64,000 nt of DNA from Pseudomonas sp. SL4(2022) (lineage in GTDB: Bacteria; Pseudomonadota; Gammaproteobacteria; Pseudomonadales; Pseudomonadaceae), in the NCBI RefSeq assembly GCF_026625725.1, contig NZ_CP113060.1:4346001-4410000 (forward strand), in the 5' to 3' direction. Both the position numbers and the translations under genes were made by a program. Below, piece after piece: positions 9,971 to 20,380 of this stretch (its first letter is position 1; each line of letters opens with the position of its first letter). Below the pieces are notes generated by a model. It saw only the letters and a list, made by a program, of their open reading frames with translations, searched no databases and was not told where the DNA came from.

Positions 9971-12025
9971 TTAAACCAGTCCGATCGCCACCAACAGCAG
10001 ATCAATCAGCTTGATCCCGATAAAAGGCGCGACCAAACCGCCTAGACCATAAATGAGCAGGTTGCGCCGTAGCAGGCTCGCCGCATCAGCGGCTTGTACA
10101 CGCACCCCGCGCAGGGCCAGCGGAATCAGCGCGACGATGATCAGCGCATTGAACACGATGGCCGAGAGAATCGCGCTCTGCGGGCTGTGCAGCTGCATCA
10201 GGTTGAGTGCGCCAAGCTGCGGGTAGATACCCGCGAACAGCGCCGGCAGGATGGCGAAGTATTTGGCCACATCGTTGGCCACCGAGAAGGTGGTCAGTGC
10301 GCCACGGGTCACCAGCAGCTCCTTGCCCACCTGCACCACGTCGAGCAGCTTGGTCGGATCGGAATCGAGGTCGACCAGGTTGGCCGCCTCACGCGCCGCC
10401 TGTGTACCGTCGTTCATCGCCAGGCCCACATCGGCCTGGGCCAGCGCCGGTGCGTCGTTGGCGCCGTCGCCGCACATGGCGACCATCTTGCCTTCGGCCT
10501 GCTCGGAGCGGATGCGTTGCAGCTTCTTCTCCGGGGTGGCTTCGGCGATCAGGTCATCGACACCCGCTTCGGCCGCAATCGCAGCAGCGGTCAGGGGGTT
10601 GTCACCGGTCACCATCACGGTGCGGATGCCCATGGCGCGCAGCTCGGCGAAACGCTCGCGGATGCCGGGTTTGACCACGTCCTTGAGGTGGATGGCGCCA
10701 AGCAACTGACCGTCGCCGGCTACCAGCAAAGGAGTACCGCCGCTCTGGGCGATCTTCTCGATCTCGCGGGCCAATACCGGCGGCACGTCACTGCGCTGGA
10801 TGCCCAGATAAAGCAGCACCGCATCCACCGCGCCCTTGCGGTAGCTGTGACCGTTGTAATCAGCACCGGACAGACGGGTTTCGGCGCTGAACGCGATCGA
10901 CTTGATTTCACTGCGCTCCGGCTCCTGCATGGTACTGAGCCCGCGCAGGTATTCGACAATCGACTTGCCTTCAGCAGTGTCGTCCGCCAGCGAAGCCAGC
11001 AATGCCGCATCGCTAAGCTGCTTGCCGGATACGCCCGGTGCTTTGTACAGCGCGCTGCAACGGCGGTTACCGAAGGTAATGGTGCCGGTCTTGTCGAGCA
11101 GCAGCACATGCACGTCCCCCGCTGCTTCCACCGCGCGGCCGGACTTGGCGATCACATTCAGACGCACCAGACGGTCCATGCCGGCGATGCCGATGGCCGA
11201 GAGCAGGCCGCCGATGGTGGTCGGGATCAGCGTCACCAACAGTGCAGCGAGGTACACCAAAGGCAGATCACCGCCAGAGTAACGGGCAAACGGCTGCAGG
11301 GTCGCGACCACCAGCAGGAAGATCAGGCTCAGACCAATCAGCAGAATATCCAGCGCCACTTCGTTGGGCGTCTTCTGCCGCTTGGCACCTTCGACCAAGG
11401 CAATCATCCGGTCCAGGGTCGACTCACCGGGATTGCTGGTGATCTTCACCAGCAGCCAGTCGGACACCACCCGGGTGTTGCCCGTCACGGCCGAACGGTC
11501 GCCGCCGGACTCACGGATCACCGGCGCGGATTCACCCGTAATCGCCGCTTCGTTGACTGCAGCAATCCCTTCGATCACCTCGCCATCGCCAGGGATCAAT
11601 TCACCGGCCTCGACCCGCACGATATCGCCACGGCGCAAGCTGCTGGCCGCCACGGTCTCGAACTGCTGACCATTCTTGCGGCGCGCATTCAGACCCTGAC
11701 TGCCGGCCTTGAGGCTGTCAGCGCGGGCTTTGCCACGCCCTTCAGCCAGTGCTTCGGCGAAGTTGGCAAACAGCACGGTAAACCACAGCCACAGGGCAAT
11801 CTGCACGGCCAGACCGGTAGACACCTGAGGGTTGGGGATAAAGCACAGCACAGTGGTCACCACGGCCGTCAGTTCGACCACCAGCATCACCGGTGAGCGC
11901 ACCAACTGACGCGGGTCAAGCTTGACGAAGGCCTGGCGCAGCGCGGGTTTCCACAGCGCGGCGATCGAGGTTTTCGGTTGTTGCGCGGCGCTGTTCAGCA
12001 CCGGTTCGGTACGGGCGTTCATCAT
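9971..12025 (-). CDS. kdpB: KdpB, catalytic P-type ATPase subunit of the K+ importer
   Basis: 684 residues, against 682 in E. coli. It carries the actuator motif TGES, the phosphorylated Asp311 in LLDKTGTIT, the KGA nucleotide-binding motif, [12 protein letters not shown] and [18 protein letters not shown]. Hydrolysis of ATP here drives K+ uptake through KdpA. Two consecutive ATG codons start the frame, preceded by GGGAGA. The gap to kdpA is 9 bases; the gap to kdpC is 78 bases, the longest inside the operon. Confidence 0.97.
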   Translation of the reverse strand: MMNARTEPVLNSAAQQPKTSIAALWKPALRQAFVKLDPRQLVRSPVMLVVELTAVVTTVLCFIPNPQVSTGLAVQIALWLWFTVLFANFAEALAEGRGKARADSLKAGSQGLNARRKNGQQFETVAASSLRRGDIVRVEAGELIPGDGEVIEGIAAVNEAAITGESAPVIRESGGDRSAVTGNTRVVSDWLLVKITSNPGESTLDRMIALVEGAKRQKTPNEVALDILLIGLSLIFLLVVATLQPFARYSGGDLPLVYLAALLVTLIPTTIGGLLSAIGIAGMDRLVRLNVIAKSGRAVEAAGDVHVLLLDKTGTITFGNRRCSALYKAPGVSGKQLSDAALLASLADDTAEGKSIVEYLRGLSTMQEPERSEIKSIAFSAETRLSGADYNGHSYRKGAVDAVLLYLGIQRSDVPPVLAREIEKIAQSGGTPLLVAGDGQLLGAIHLKDVVKPGIRERFAELRAMGIRTVMVTGDNPLTAAAIAAEAGVDDLIAEATPEKKLQRIRSEQAEGKMVAMCGDGANDAPALAQADVGLAMNDGTQAAREAANLVDLDSDPTKLLDVVQVGKELLVTRGALTTFSVANDVAKYFAILPALFAGIYPQLGALNLMQLHSPQSAILSAIVFNALIIVALIPLALRGVRVQAADAASLLRRNLLIYGLGGLVAPFIGIKLIDLLLVAIGLV

Positions 12026-12034
12026 GGTTCTCCC

Positions 12035-13735
12035 TTAGAAGCCCTGGAACATAGTCATGTGCTCAGCAATCGGGCCCAAGGCCAGTGCCGGCAGGAAAGT
12101 CAGGCCACCAACCAACAGAATGGTCAGGGTCAGCAAGGTGACGAACAGCGGGCCGTGGGTCGGGAAGCTGTTGCTGCCTACGGGCGCACGCTTCTTCGCC
12201 GCCAGACTGCCGGCAATGGCCAGGATCGGCAGGATGTAGCCGAAGCGACCGATCAGCATGGCCAGGCCAATCATCAGGTTGTGGTACGGCGTGTTGGAGC
12301 CGAAGCCACCGAAGGCCGAACCGTTGTTAGCCGCACCAGAGGTGTAGTTGTAGAGAATCTGGCTGAAGCCGTGCGCGCCCGGGTTGGTGACCGAAGCCGC
12401 CGGGCCCGGCAAGCTGGCCGCCAGCGCGCCGAGTACCAGTACGCCAACCGGCATCACCAGCAGGGTCGCCACCAGCAGGCGCACTTCGCGCGCTTCGAGC
12501 TTCTTGCCGAGGTATTCCGGAGTACGACCGATCATCAGGCCGGCGAGAAACACCGCGATCAGCACGAACAGCAGCATGCCGTAGAGCCCCGCACCGACGC
12601 CGCCGAAGATCACTTCGCCAAGCATCATGTTGAACATCGGGATCATCCCGCCCAGCGCGCTGAAACTGTCGTGCATGGCGTTGACCGAGCCGTTCGACGC
12701 TGCGGTAGTGGTGACCGCCCACAGCGCCGAAGCGGCGATGCCGAAGCGACTTTCCTTGCCTTCCAGCGAACCACTCTGCTCAATCGGCAGCGCAGCCAGG
12801 GCCGGGTTCGGCTGATGCTCGGCATACAGGGTCACACCCAAGCCGAGCACGAAGATGATCAACATGCAGGCCAACAGCGCACGGCTCTGGCGCAGATCCT
12901 TGACGTAATGACCGAAGGTGAACAACAAGGCCGCCGGAATCAGGATGATCGAGGCCACCTCGAACAGGTTGCTCCAGGCCGTGGGGTTCTCGAACGGGTG
13001 CGCCGAGTTGACGCCGAAGAAGCCGCCGCCGTTGGTGCCTAACTGCTTGATGGCAATCTGACTGGCTGCCGGGCCAAGCGGTACGACTTGATCGGTGCCG
13101 CCAAGAGTGTGCGCCGTAACGTATTCAAGGAAGGTTTGCGGCACGCCCTGCCACACCAGAAACAGCGCCAGCACCAGACAGAACGGCAGCAGGCCATAGA
13201 GCGTGGCACGGGTCAGGTCAACCCAGAAGTTGCCGACGCTGTTGCTCGAACGACGGGCAATGCCGCGGCAGAACACCACCAGCACGGCCAGACCGACTGC
13301 CGGGCTGACAAAGTTTTGCACACCCAGGCCAACCATCTGACTGAAGTAGCTGAGCGCGGCTTCGCCGCTATACGCCTGCCAGTTGGTGTTGGTGACGAAA
13401 CTCACGGCGGTGTTGAACGCCAGCGTCCACTCCAGACCCGGCAACTGCTGGGGGTTGAGCGGCAGACTGCCTTGCAGCATCAGGATGGCGAACAGCGTCA
13501 ACAGGCTGACCAGGGTGAAGGCCAGCAACGCCAGGGCGTAGGTTTTCCAGTCTTGCTCAGTCTTGCTATCGATCCCGGCAATCCGGTAGCAGAGACGCTC
13601 GACCGGCTGCAGCACCGGGCTCAGCCAGGTTTTCTCGCCTTCCATCACCCGGTACAGGTAACGCCCGATAAAGGGCGCTGGCAGCAGGACCAGGGCGAAG
13701 AACGCCAGGATCAAGGTGAAATCGTAACTGTGCAT
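12035..13735 (-). CDS. kdpA: KdpA, K+-binding and translocating subunit
   Basis: 566 residues starting at MHSYDFTLI (ATG at 13735). It is a polytopic inner-membrane protein with multiple helices and the repeated selectivity-filter-like loops known in KdpA, such as [11 protein letters not shown] and [19 protein letters not shown]. It begins 8 bases after kdpF. The length matches E. coli KdpA (557). The longer open frame upstream runs through kdpF in another frame and is not used. Confidence 0.97.
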   Translation of the reverse strand: MHSYDFTLILAFFALVLLPAPFIGRYLYRVMEGEKTWLSPVLQPVERLCYRIAGIDSKTEQDWKTYALALLAFTLVSLLTLFAILMLQGSLPLNPQQLPGLEWTLAFNTAVSFVTNTNWQAYSGEAALSYFSQMVGLGVQNFVSPAVGLAVLVVFCRGIARRSSNSVGNFWVDLTRATLYGLLPFCLVLALFLVWQGVPQTFLEYVTAHTLGGTDQVVPLGPAASQIAIKQLGTNGGGFFGVNSAHPFENPTAWSNLFEVASIILIPAALLFTFGHYVKDLRQSRALLACMLIIFVLGLGVTLYAEHQPNPALAALPIEQSGSLEGKESRFGIAASALWAVTTTAASNGSVNAMHDSFSALGGMIPMFNMMLGEVIFGGVGAGLYGMLLFVLIAVFLAGLMIGRTPEYLGKKLEAREVRLLVATLLVMPVGVLVLGALAASLPGPAASVTNPGAHGFSQILYNYTSGAANNGSAFGGFGSNTPYHNLMIGLAMLIGRFGYILPILAIAGSLAAKKRAPVGSNSFPTHGPLFVTLLTLTILLVGGLTFLPALALGPIAEHMTMFQGF

Positions 13736-13743
13736 ATGCGCTC

Positions 13744-13833
13744 CTACGCCTGATCGGCGCGCAGCAGCGCAACCAGCAGATAAATGAATAGTCCCAAGGC
13801 CAGGCCCAGGGACACCCCGTCGAGAATGCTCAT
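13744..13833 (-). CDS. kdpF: KdpF, small membrane subunit of KdpFABC
   Basis: A 29-residue peptide, [20 protein letters not shown] then VALLRADQA, forming a single membrane helix like E. coli KdpF (29 residues). The ATG at 13833 follows an AAGGAG ribosome site by 8 bases. It is the first gene of the operon and stabilises the complex. Confidence 0.93.
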   Translation of the reverse strand: MSILDGVSLGLALGLFIYLLVALLRADQA

Positions 13834-13922
13834 GTGTTTGCTCCTTATTGCGGTGGCTACCGCTTGGGGCAAATTGTCGGCAACCAGGGCGTAAAGGAAC
13901 GAGTGCGGGGGATGCCACCCGG

Positions 13923-13939
13923 CATAAAGAAAGCGTAAA
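13923..13939 (-). promoter_or_regulatory. Candidate KdpE operator upstream of kdpF
   Basis: Read on the minus strand the site is TTTACG-CTTTC-TTTATG: two direct half-sites with an 11-base period, like the E. coli kdpF operator as I recall it (TTTATA-CTTTT-TTTACA). It lies about 90 bases before the kdpF start, a suitable place for an activator. No convincing -35/-10 pair was identified between it and the gene. Confidence 0.5.
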
Positions 13940-13955
13940 GATCGTGGGCCACGGA

Positions 13956-14001
13956 CAAACAAAAACGGCCAGGCGCCCTGCTTTACAGGTCGTCTGGCCG
14001 T
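13956..14001 (-). terminator. Rho-independent terminator of the DUF945 gene
   Basis: Long hairpin with outer stem ACGGCCAGACG against CGCCTGGCCGT and inner stem CCTG/CAGG, followed on the minus strand by TTTTTGTTTG. It separates the upstream gene at 14042 from the kdp promoter. Confidence 0.85.
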
Positions 14002-14041
14002 ATGTGGCGCTCGCTACGCCCTGGGCGTAGCACTGAAGGCG

Positions 14042-15586
14042 TTACTGAATGGGGCTTTCAGCCTCGCTTTCGTCCAGCAGCATTTCCTCAGCCGGGGTTT
14101 CAGGGGCCATGCCCGCCAACCCACCACCGCTGCTCATGGCCAGTGCCACGAACTGTTCTACGGTCATCTGCTTGCCGTTGAAGGTCACCTGATCGTTGGC
14201 GTACTGCAGGCTGGAGCTGATGTCCTGCCCCTGCACCACCGCCAGTTCGCTGGCCACCGCCATGCCACTGGCCATTTCACCCACCATCGCCGCCTGCTGG
14301 GCAATCGCTTCCTTGTCGGTTTCCCCGGCCAAGGTGGCCTGCACGCCAATCACATCAGTAATCATCGCCTTGGAGACCAACAACTTGGCATCCAGCTGGG
14401 CGATCAACTGCTTGGCCAGTTCAGGCGCCGGCAGGTCGAAGGACGCCGGCTTGTTCAGGTCCAAGCCAAAGCTGAAGCTGCTCTCGCCGTTGGCGGTCTT
14501 GAATGCCAGCTTTTCCAGGGCCAAACCCGGTTTGCCGGCCAGCAGTTTTTCCAGATCAGTCTTGAACTGCTCGGTTTGCACGTCGGTTACTTCCGGCATA
14601 CCGGTTTCACTGTCGATCTTGCCGTCCTTTAGCAGCGTGCCGTAAAGCTCGACCATGGATTTCAGTGCAGCGGCATCAAGGTTCTTTACGCTCCAGTGCA
14701 TCTGCGAAGAACCGATATCCGTGCCCTGGTAGCTGATCATGCCGACGTCATAGCTGTAACGTGCCGAGAGCTGCTGGTTGGCTTCGCTGGTTTCATCGCG
14801 CTGGACAAAATCCTTGATCAGTACCGGGGCATTCTCGCCAACCTGCAACTCGATCAGTTGCAGGCGCACTTCGTTCTGCCCCAGGTAGAAATCACTGACG
14901 CCTTTACGCGTGTTGCTGTCCAGGTTCATGCCCTTGAATTCGATACGCAGGTCTTCATCGCTGTCCAGTTTGGCGCTGATCTTGAAGCTGTCCATCAAGC
15001 CCGTGGCGCTGATCTGCTCGGCGTCGGCCGTGGTATCAAAGTCAACATTCAGACCAGTGAAATCGATGCGAGTCTGCTCATCGAGATCCAGCTGCAAGGG
15101 TTGCAGGCGCAGATTTCCTTGCATTGAACGGTCATAACCAAGGCTGACCTGGCCTTGCAGCGGTGCACCACTCTGACTGGCGGCAAACCAGGCGTCCAGC
15201 GCCGGGCTGCGTTCCAGGGCGTAATTGCTGGTGGCCATGACCGGCAGCAATTTGAATGCCTTGAGTCGCGACAACGGGAAAGGACCGTGCTCGATATGAT
15301 CGATCATGGTCCATTCGAAGTTGGCCGGGGCCTCGCCGTCCAGACTCCCCACCAGTTTGATGCGGTAGCGCGCATCGCTGCTGAACAGCTGCTGCTCCAG
15401 TGAAACCAGTTCGACCGTGGCACTGAAGCCGACAGCCGGCAGCGTCTTGGCCATGTCTTCGTTGGCGTTCTTGATCGCCGTATCCAGCACCGTAGGCAAC
15501 TGCTGGCCGGTGTACCAGGCGCCTGCCGTACTCAATGCGCCAAGGGCAACAATAACGCCGATGGCGCTGCCTAGAATTTTCTTCAT
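14042..15586 (-). CDS. DUF945 (YdgA-like) family protein
   Basis: 514 residues starting at MKKILGSAIG; an upstream in-frame Met lacks support. An N-terminal hydrophobic segment (about 5-24) serves as signal anchor, followed by a large extracytoplasmic domain of DUF945 type, with the family features YTGQQLP and the HGPFPLSRL motif. E. coli YdgA has 502 residues. The function is not known. The C-terminus is Glu/Pro-rich. It is followed by a strong terminator, so it is probably monocistronic. Confidence 0.85.
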   Translation of the reverse strand: MKKILGSAIGVIVALGALSTAGAWYTGQQLPTVLDTAIKNANEDMAKTLPAVGFSATVELVSLEQQLFSSDARYRIKLVGSLDGEAPANFEWTMIDHIEHGPFPLSRLKAFKLLPVMATSNYALERSPALDAWFAASQSGAPLQGQVSLGYDRSMQGNLRLQPLQLDLDEQTRIDFTGLNVDFDTTADAEQISATGLMDSFKISAKLDSDEDLRIEFKGMNLDSNTRKGVSDFYLGQNEVRLQLIELQVGENAPVLIKDFVQRDETSEANQQLSARYSYDVGMISYQGTDIGSSQMHWSVKNLDAAALKSMVELYGTLLKDGKIDSETGMPEVTDVQTEQFKTDLEKLLAGKPGLALEKLAFKTANGESSFSFGLDLNKPASFDLPAPELAKQLIAQLDAKLLVSKAMITDVIGVQATLAGETDKEAIAQQAAMVGEMASGMAVASELAVVQGQDISSSLQYANDQVTFNGKQMTVEQFVALAMSSGGGLAGMAPETPAEEMLLDESEAESPIQ

Positions 15587-15800
15587 GAAGGGTATATCCG
15601 TTGCTTGGTTAAGAGGTCTTCCCTGTTGCCACAGGCAGCGCCAGAGACGCGACATGTGGTTTGAGGTGCAGCCGCCAATGGCTGCTGCAAAGCGCGTGCA
15701 AGGCTACCACCCGGCCCAGCGGCGACCAAGCGGGGCCGCAGAAAATCCACAGAAAATGCCAACCCGCTCGAACAAGTCGGCGGGTTTCCAGCAACGAGGC

Positions 15801-16880
15801 TCAACTGTGCGACGTGTCGCGGTTCTCCGGCTGCTGTGCAACCGGTTGGCCAAGCGGCGCCTCAACCCAGTCGCTCAGCAGGCTGTAGGCCACTGCCAGC
15901 AGGGTGGGCCCGAGGAACAGCCCCATAAAGCCAAATGCCAGGATGCCACCGAACACCCCCAGCAGCACCACGATCAGCGGCAGGTTGCCGCCACGGCTGA
16001 TCAGGTACGGCTTGAGGATGTTGTCCACGCCGCTGATCACCAAGAACCCCCAGACCAGCATGAAGATCCCCATGCCAACTTCGCCCTGCCAAAACAGCCA
16101 GGCCACGGCGGGCCCCCAGATCAGCGGCGGTACCATGATCAGGCTGAAACCGAAGGTCAGAATGCCCAGTATCAGCGCCCCCGGTACCCCGGCGATGGTG
16201 AAGCCGATCCAGGCCAGAATGGCCTGCGCCGCAGCGGTCCCGATCACCCCATTGACCACTCGTTGCACGGTGCCGGCGACCAGCTCCAGGTAATGCTCGG
16301 CACGCTCACCGATCAGACGCTCCAGCAGGCTCTCGGCAAAGGCCGCCAGGCGTGGGCCGTCGCGGTAGAAGAAGAACACCAATACCAGGCTCAAGGCCAG
16401 CTCGACCATGCCACCGCCGATCCGCGCACTGCGCGCCAGCAACCAGTTGCCCACCTGCCCCAGGTACGGCTGCACCGTGGCGAACAATGCCGCGCCCTGC
16501 TGGTCGATGGTTTGCCAGAAACCCAGGAGGTTTTCCCCAATCAGCGGCACATCAGCCAACCAGGTCGGAGCCGGCGGCAGGCCGTCAACCTGGAAGTCCT
16601 TGAGCATGCCAGTCAGGTCCTTGATGTGGTCGGCCAGGTTCAGCCCAAGCATCACCAGCGGCACCGCCACCAACAGGGTCCACACCAGCGTCAGCACACC
16701 GGCGGCCGTTGCCTGACGGCCACCGAGCAGCCGGGTCAGCACACGCATCACCGGCCAACTGGCAAACGATAATACGGCCGCCCAGAACAGCGCTGACCAG
16801 AACGGCGCCAGCACCCACAGGCTGGCGCCCAGCAAGGCCAGTAGCAGGATCTGCACGAGCAAGCGATCGTTATTGGCCAT
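15801..16880 (-). CDS. AI-2E family transporter (PerM-like permease)
   Basis: 359 residues with about eight membrane helices arranged as in the AI-2E/PerM family: two N-terminal helices, an extracytoplasmic loop (about 95-150), then helices with the conserved GVPGALILGILTFG, PPLIWGPA and the signature GVDNILKPYLISRGGNLPL. Members export autoinducer-2 or other solutes, or act as Na+/H+ antiporters; the substrate cannot be read here. The start is preceded by GGGAGCTGTTTGA. The last 15 residues are hydrophilic and variable. Confidence 0.88.
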   Translation of the reverse strand: MANNDRLLVQILLLALLGASLWVLAPFWSALFWAAVLSFASWPVMRVLTRLLGGRQATAAGVLTLVWTLLVAVPLVMLGLNLADHIKDLTGMLKDFQVDGLPPAPTWLADVPLIGENLLGFWQTIDQQGAALFATVQPYLGQVGNWLLARSARIGGGMVELALSLVLVFFFYRDGPRLAAFAESLLERLIGERAEHYLELVAGTVQRVVNGVIGTAAAQAILAWIGFTIAGVPGALILGILTFGFSLIMVPPLIWGPAVAWLFWQGEVGMGIFMLVWGFLVISGVDNILKPYLISRGGNLPLIVVLLGVFGGILAFGFMGLFLGPTLLAVAYSLLSDWVEAPLGQPVAQQPENRDTSHS

Positions 16881-16904
16881 TCAAACAGCTCCCAGCAAAA
16901 GCGC

Positions 16905-16933
16905 AAAAAGGCTCTGCCACAAGGGGCAGAGCC
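16905..16933 (-). terminator. Rho-independent terminator after the DUF4892 gene
   Basis: Stem GGCTCTGCC/GGCAGAGCC with a six-base loop, followed on the minus strand by TTTTTGCGC. It ends the GST-DUF4892 transcript before the AI-2E gene. Confidence 0.85.
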
Positions 16934-16973
16934 ACGGCAGTAAAGTGCGGCAAGGTTACCGGCAAATAGGGGG

Positions 16974-17786
16974 TCAGCGCAGCACGTTGAGTTGCACGCC
17001 ACTGACATCAGGCTCGCCCAGCTCCAGCCGACTGGCACGCACCCGCTGTTCAATCAGGGCTTCACGCCAGGCTTCGGCCTGAGCGCCACTGATGCTGACC
17101 CGCAGTGTGCTGTCGAGTTTAAGCGTACGCGCCAGCAGTTCGACCCAGACCGCGCTGGGCTCAACCTGCTTGCTTAACTGCAATGCACCGCTGCCCTTGA
17201 GCTGGCGCTGCAGGGTGGCCGGTGTCGGCATCACATCCGCCAATGGCGCATTCGCCGCCAGCCGTTCGGCATGCAGGTACGCACGCTTGTTGCCACGGGT
17301 GATGCTGTACAACGCCAGCAGGCTGTCCTGGTGCGGCGCGGCCAATCGCAGCAAAGCATAGCTCTGCTGCTCATCCGATCCGGTCAGGGTCGCGTTGTCA
17401 AAAACGGCGTTGGCCCACAGGCTGCTGGAGCCACATTCACGACCCACACACCAGTAGAGCAACTGCGCATCCTGCGCCTGCAGAGCTTCACGGGCGCTAG
17501 CAAAGGCTTCATTGGCCGTGTGGGTGCGTGGCAGCTCATAGGTCACGGCGGTCAGCGGGCCCTGCACCGTCACTTCACGCTCATAGCGCAAGGTGCCACT
17601 GATGCGACGAATCGCCCCCTGCGGGTAGATGCGCTCCTGTTCGGTGAGGTTTTTGAAACTGACAATCTTGCTGTTCGCGAAGCGCGGAAGGACGTCAAGG
17701 TCCTGGCTGCCTGGAACATCAGCACAGGCCACGGCACTGGTCAGCAGCAGACTCAATCCGAGGCCGTAACGATTAACGCCGCTCAT
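16974..17786 (-). CDS. DUF4892 domain protein, periplasmic
   Basis: 270 residues with a cleavable signal peptide (about 1-22, ending ACA). The mature protein begins with [14 protein letters not shown] and has the DUF4892 layout, including a Cys pair (WCVGREC) that could be a disulfide and an OmpA-like-looking tail with conserved leucines. The function is unknown. Its ATG overlaps the stop of the glutathione-transferase gene (ATGA), so the two genes are translated together. Confidence 0.8.
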   Translation of the reverse strand: MSGVNRYGLGLSLLLTSAVACADVPGSQDLDVLPRFANSKIVSFKNLTEQERIYPQGAIRRISGTLRYEREVTVQGPLTAVTYELPRTHTANEAFASAREALQAQDAQLLYWCVGRECGSSSLWANAVFDNATLTGSDEQQSYALLRLAAPHQDSLLALYSITRGNKRAYLHAERLAANAPLADVMPTPATLQRQLKGSGALQLSKQVEPSAVWVELLARTLKLDSTLRVSISGAQAEAWREALIEQRVRASRLELGEPDVSGVQLNVLR

Positions 17787-18445
17787 TTGATCAGCATCGC
17801 TTGGGCAGCTTTGACGACTTTTTCACCGTCTGCTTCGCGCTGTGGCACCAGCAAACCACGCTGCACAGCTGGGCGCGCAGCCAGCTCACTCATCCAGCGC
17901 TGCAGGTGCTCCAGGCCATCGACGGAAACACCGGCCCAGCCATGGATACGCACCCAGGGGTAGGTGGCAATATCGGCGATGCTGTAGTCATCAGTCAGGT
18001 ACTGCGACTCGCTCAGGCGGCTGTCGAGCACTTCGTAGAGGCGGCGGGTTTCGTGCTGATAACGGTCGATCGGCCCCTGCAGCTTTTCCGGGAAATAGCG
18101 AAAGAACACGTTGGCTTGCCCCTGCATCGGGCCGACGCCACCCATCTGGAACATCAGCCACTGAATCACCCGCGAGCGACCCTTGACGTCACTGGGCAGC
18201 AACTGGCCGGTTTTCTCAGCGAGATACAGCAGAATGGCACCGGATTCGAACACGGCGAAATCATCATTAGCGCGGTCGACAATTGCCGGGACACGGCCGT
18301 TGGGGTTGATCTTGAGAAAGGTGGGACTCTTCTGTTCCTGCTTGTCAAAACTCAGTGCCCGGACGTTATAGGGCAGCTGTAACTCTTCCAGTGCGATGGA
18401 CACTTTATGGCCGTTGGGGGTGGCGGCGGTATACAGGTCGATCAT
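17783..18445 (-). CDS. Glutathione S-transferase, Nu-class/YfcG-like
   Basis: 220 residues starting at [25 protein letters not shown] lies 7 bases before this ATG, favouring it over a Met four codons upstream. The N-terminal thioredoxin-like fold has the TPNG motif typical of YfcG/YghU-type enzymes, which act as disulfide-bond reductases with glutathione, plus [11 protein letters not shown] and [12 protein letters not shown]. The C-terminal helical domain follows. It is cytoplasmic and coupled to the DUF4892 gene. Confidence 0.9.
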   Translation of the reverse strand: MIDLYTAATPNGHKVSIALEELQLPYNVRALSFDKQEQKSPTFLKINPNGRVPAIVDRANDDFAVFESGAILLYLAEKTGQLLPSDVKGRSRVIQWLMFQMGGVGPMQGQANVFFRYFPEKLQGPIDRYQHETRRLYEVLDSRLSESQYLTDDYSIADIATYPWVRIHGWAGVSVDGLEHLQRWMSELAARPAVQRGLLVPQREADGEKVVKAAQAMLIK

Positions 18446-18496
18446 GTGGGTCTCCATGGCTATCGACCACACCTTTCCCCAGTTGCCTTTAGCAAG

Positions 18497-19360
18497 TCAA
18501 GGCGAACCCAGGAATGCTTTGAAACAGTCTGCTACCAAGCCAGCACCCGCGTCGTCATCCAAGTGCAGGTGATGGCCACCAGGCAGCTGAGCCACCTCGA
18601 GGGGAAGATCGGCAACCAGCTCGCGGATGCTTGGCTGCACCAGCAACATGCCCTGCTGCGCCATCACCAGCTTGGTCGGGCATTGCAGGCTGCGCACAAA
18701 TGCCAGCGCATGGGCGTGTGTCAGGCGCAGTGGCGACGGCAGGGTCAAGCGGCTGTCAGTGCGCCAGGTATAACCACCAGGCACCGGCATCAGGCCACGC
18801 TGAGCAAGTAACTCTGCGGCTTCACGACTGACCGCACCTACCCCACGCATGCGCGCTTGCACAGCTCGGTCGAACTCGTCATACACCGGTTTGCTCTTGC
18901 CAGCCAGGGCCAGCTGCGCCGTGAGCGCTTCACCCAGCTTCTGCGGCGCCGTGTCCGGCTCACCGGTGTAGGGAATCAGTCCATCAATCAGCGCCAGACG
19001 TTCGATTCGCTCCGGCATCGCACCGGCCAGCAACACCGAAACAATCGCGCCCATGGAATGCCCGAGCAACGAAAAGCGCTGCCAGCCGAACTGCTCGGCA
19101 ACCTGCAGCACATCGTGGGCATAGTCCCAGATGGCGTAACTGCCACCGGGCGGGCGGTGATCGGAATGGCCGTGGCCGGCAAAGTCCAGAGCCACGATGC
19201 GCAGCCCCGGCAACAGCGGCGCCAGACGGGCGAAGCTGGCGGCATTGTCCAGCCAACCGTGCAGGGCAATCACCGGCAGACCGTCTTCCGGGCCATACAG
19301 ATGGGCTGCAAGCTCGATATGTGGCAGGCGCAGACGCACTTCTTCGAAATTCAGGCTCAT
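18497..19360 (-). CDS. Alpha/beta hydrolase
   Basis: 287 residues with the alpha/beta-hydrolase fold: oxyanion motif LHGWLDNAASF, the strand DFAGHGHSDHRP, nucleophile elbow GHSMG (Ser102) and a late His in PGGHHLHLD. The substrate is unknown; esterase or lipase-like activity is inferred from fold. It overlaps the preceding hydrolase gene by 4 bases (ATGA), so the two unrelated-looking hydrolases are co-translated. Confidence 0.9.
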   Translation of the reverse strand: MSLNFEEVRLRLPHIELAAHLYGPEDGLPVIALHGWLDNAASFARLAPLLPGLRIVALDFAGHGHSDHRPPGGSYAIWDYAHDVLQVAEQFGWQRFSLLGHSMGAIVSVLLAGAMPERIERLALIDGLIPYTGEPDTAPQKLGEALTAQLALAGKSKPVYDEFDRAVQARMRGVGAVSREAAELLAQRGLMPVPGGYTWRTDSRLTLPSPLRLTHAHALAFVRSLQCPTKLVMAQQGMLLVQPSIRELVADLPLEVAQLPGGHHLHLDDDAGAGLVADCFKAFLGSP

Positions 19361-20166
19361 GCACGTTGCTCGCTTACAGGGTGTCCAGCCCAGCGCTGGA
19401 ACAGCTTTTTCAGCAACTCCGCGGTGTCTTGTGGGCGTTCCAGGGGAAACATATGCCCGCCAGGCAACGTCAGGTACTCGCCCTTCGGCACGCGGCGCAC
19501 CAGATGGGCGTGATGCGGCATAACCACTCGGCTGTGCCGGCCGCGAACCATCGCCAGCGGCACCTTCAGCTGCTGCGGACGACCAGGGCTGGTGTGCGGC
19601 ACGCTGCGGTAGATACTGATTTCCGTAGCCGGATCAAAGCGCAGGCGCAGGTTATTGCCCGTTGCTTGCAGGCCGTGTTGCACATAGGCATCCAGGCAGT
19701 CCGGATCAAAGCGACGGAACAGCCCCTTGCCGGCGAAATAACCCCGCGCCTCGGCCAGGTCAACAAACTCTTCCCGCCGCCCCAGGGTACGCCCGGCCGG
19801 GGTAATACGGTCGATAAAGCCAAAACGCTTGGCGGCGCGAATCACCATTTTGTCTGCCAGGGTCAGCACCGGCGAATCAAGCATTACCACCCCACGGTAC
19901 AGCTCGGGGCGCAGCAAAGCGGCGTGATAATGCAGTACGCCACCGAGGGAATGGCCAACACCCCAGACTGGCTGCTGGCTGGCTTCAAGATGGTGGATCA
20001 GCTCATCGACCAGGTTGCTCCAGTTGTCGTTCACCGGGAAACGCGGGTCATGGCCATGCTGTTCCAGGTGCTGCACCGAGTAGTCAGGCGCCAGCGCGGC
20101 AAACAGCTTGCCGTAGGTGGCCGACGGAAAGCCGTTGGCATGGGCAAAAAAAACGGGCTGGTTCAT
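19357..20166 (-). CDS. Alpha/beta hydrolase (second of a tandem pair)
   Basis: 269 residues; FFAHANGFPSATY near the N-terminus replaces the usual HG oxyanion motif, followed by the nucleophile elbow GHSLGG (Ser73) and the catalytic His in PGGHMFPLE. It lacks a signal peptide. It shares little obvious sequence with the hydrolase downstream beyond the fold, which suggests the pair is a functional association and not a recent duplication. The start codon has no strong ribosome site. Confidence 0.9.
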   Translation of the reverse strand: MNQPVFFAHANGFPSATYGKLFAALAPDYSVQHLEQHGHDPRFPVNDNWSNLVDELIHHLEASQQPVWGVGHSLGGVLHYHAALLRPELYRGVVMLDSPVLTLADKMVIRAAKRFGFIDRITPAGRTLGRREEFVDLAEARGYFAGKGLFRRFDPDCLDAYVQHGLQATGNNLRLRFDPATEISIYRSVPHTSPGRPQQLKVPLAMVRGRHSRVVMPHHAHLVRRVPKGEYLTLPGGHMFPLERPQDTAELLKKLFQRWAGHPVSEQRA

Positions 20167-20326
20167 GGCGGCGGCTTGTCAGGGAAGTTACGGATGATTG
20201 TCCGGCAGCCTTGCCGATGCGGCAATGACAAAACGGCCAGTGAATGACGGCACTATAGCCAAAGCTGATGGGAGGCCCGCCAGTTGACTCGACGCTGACG
20301 GGTCGCGTTAGCCGCAAGCGGCTTGC

Positions 20327-20380
20327 CGAGCTTGCTTGTAATGCAGCAGGACCGACAAGCAGCAAACTTTGCGCAGGTTC
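20327..20380 (+). repeat. Degenerate copy of a dispersed palindromic intergenic element
   Basis: Bases 20327-20373 match 38461-38507 at 36 of 47 positions without gaps (shared core GCAGCAGG-CCGAC). The copy lies directly after the thioesterase stop. Only the right half of the element is recognisable here. Confidence 0.5.

Noticed and set aside
10094-11896. 600-codon plus-strand open frame rich in His and Gln
   Set aside because: It lies opposite kdpB, whose motifs and length are complete. Long antisense frames are expected in GC-rich coding DNA.
20311-20322. Small hairpin GCCGC-AA-GCGGC after the thioesterase gene as a terminator
   Set aside because: Short stem with a two-base loop and no T-run on either strand.
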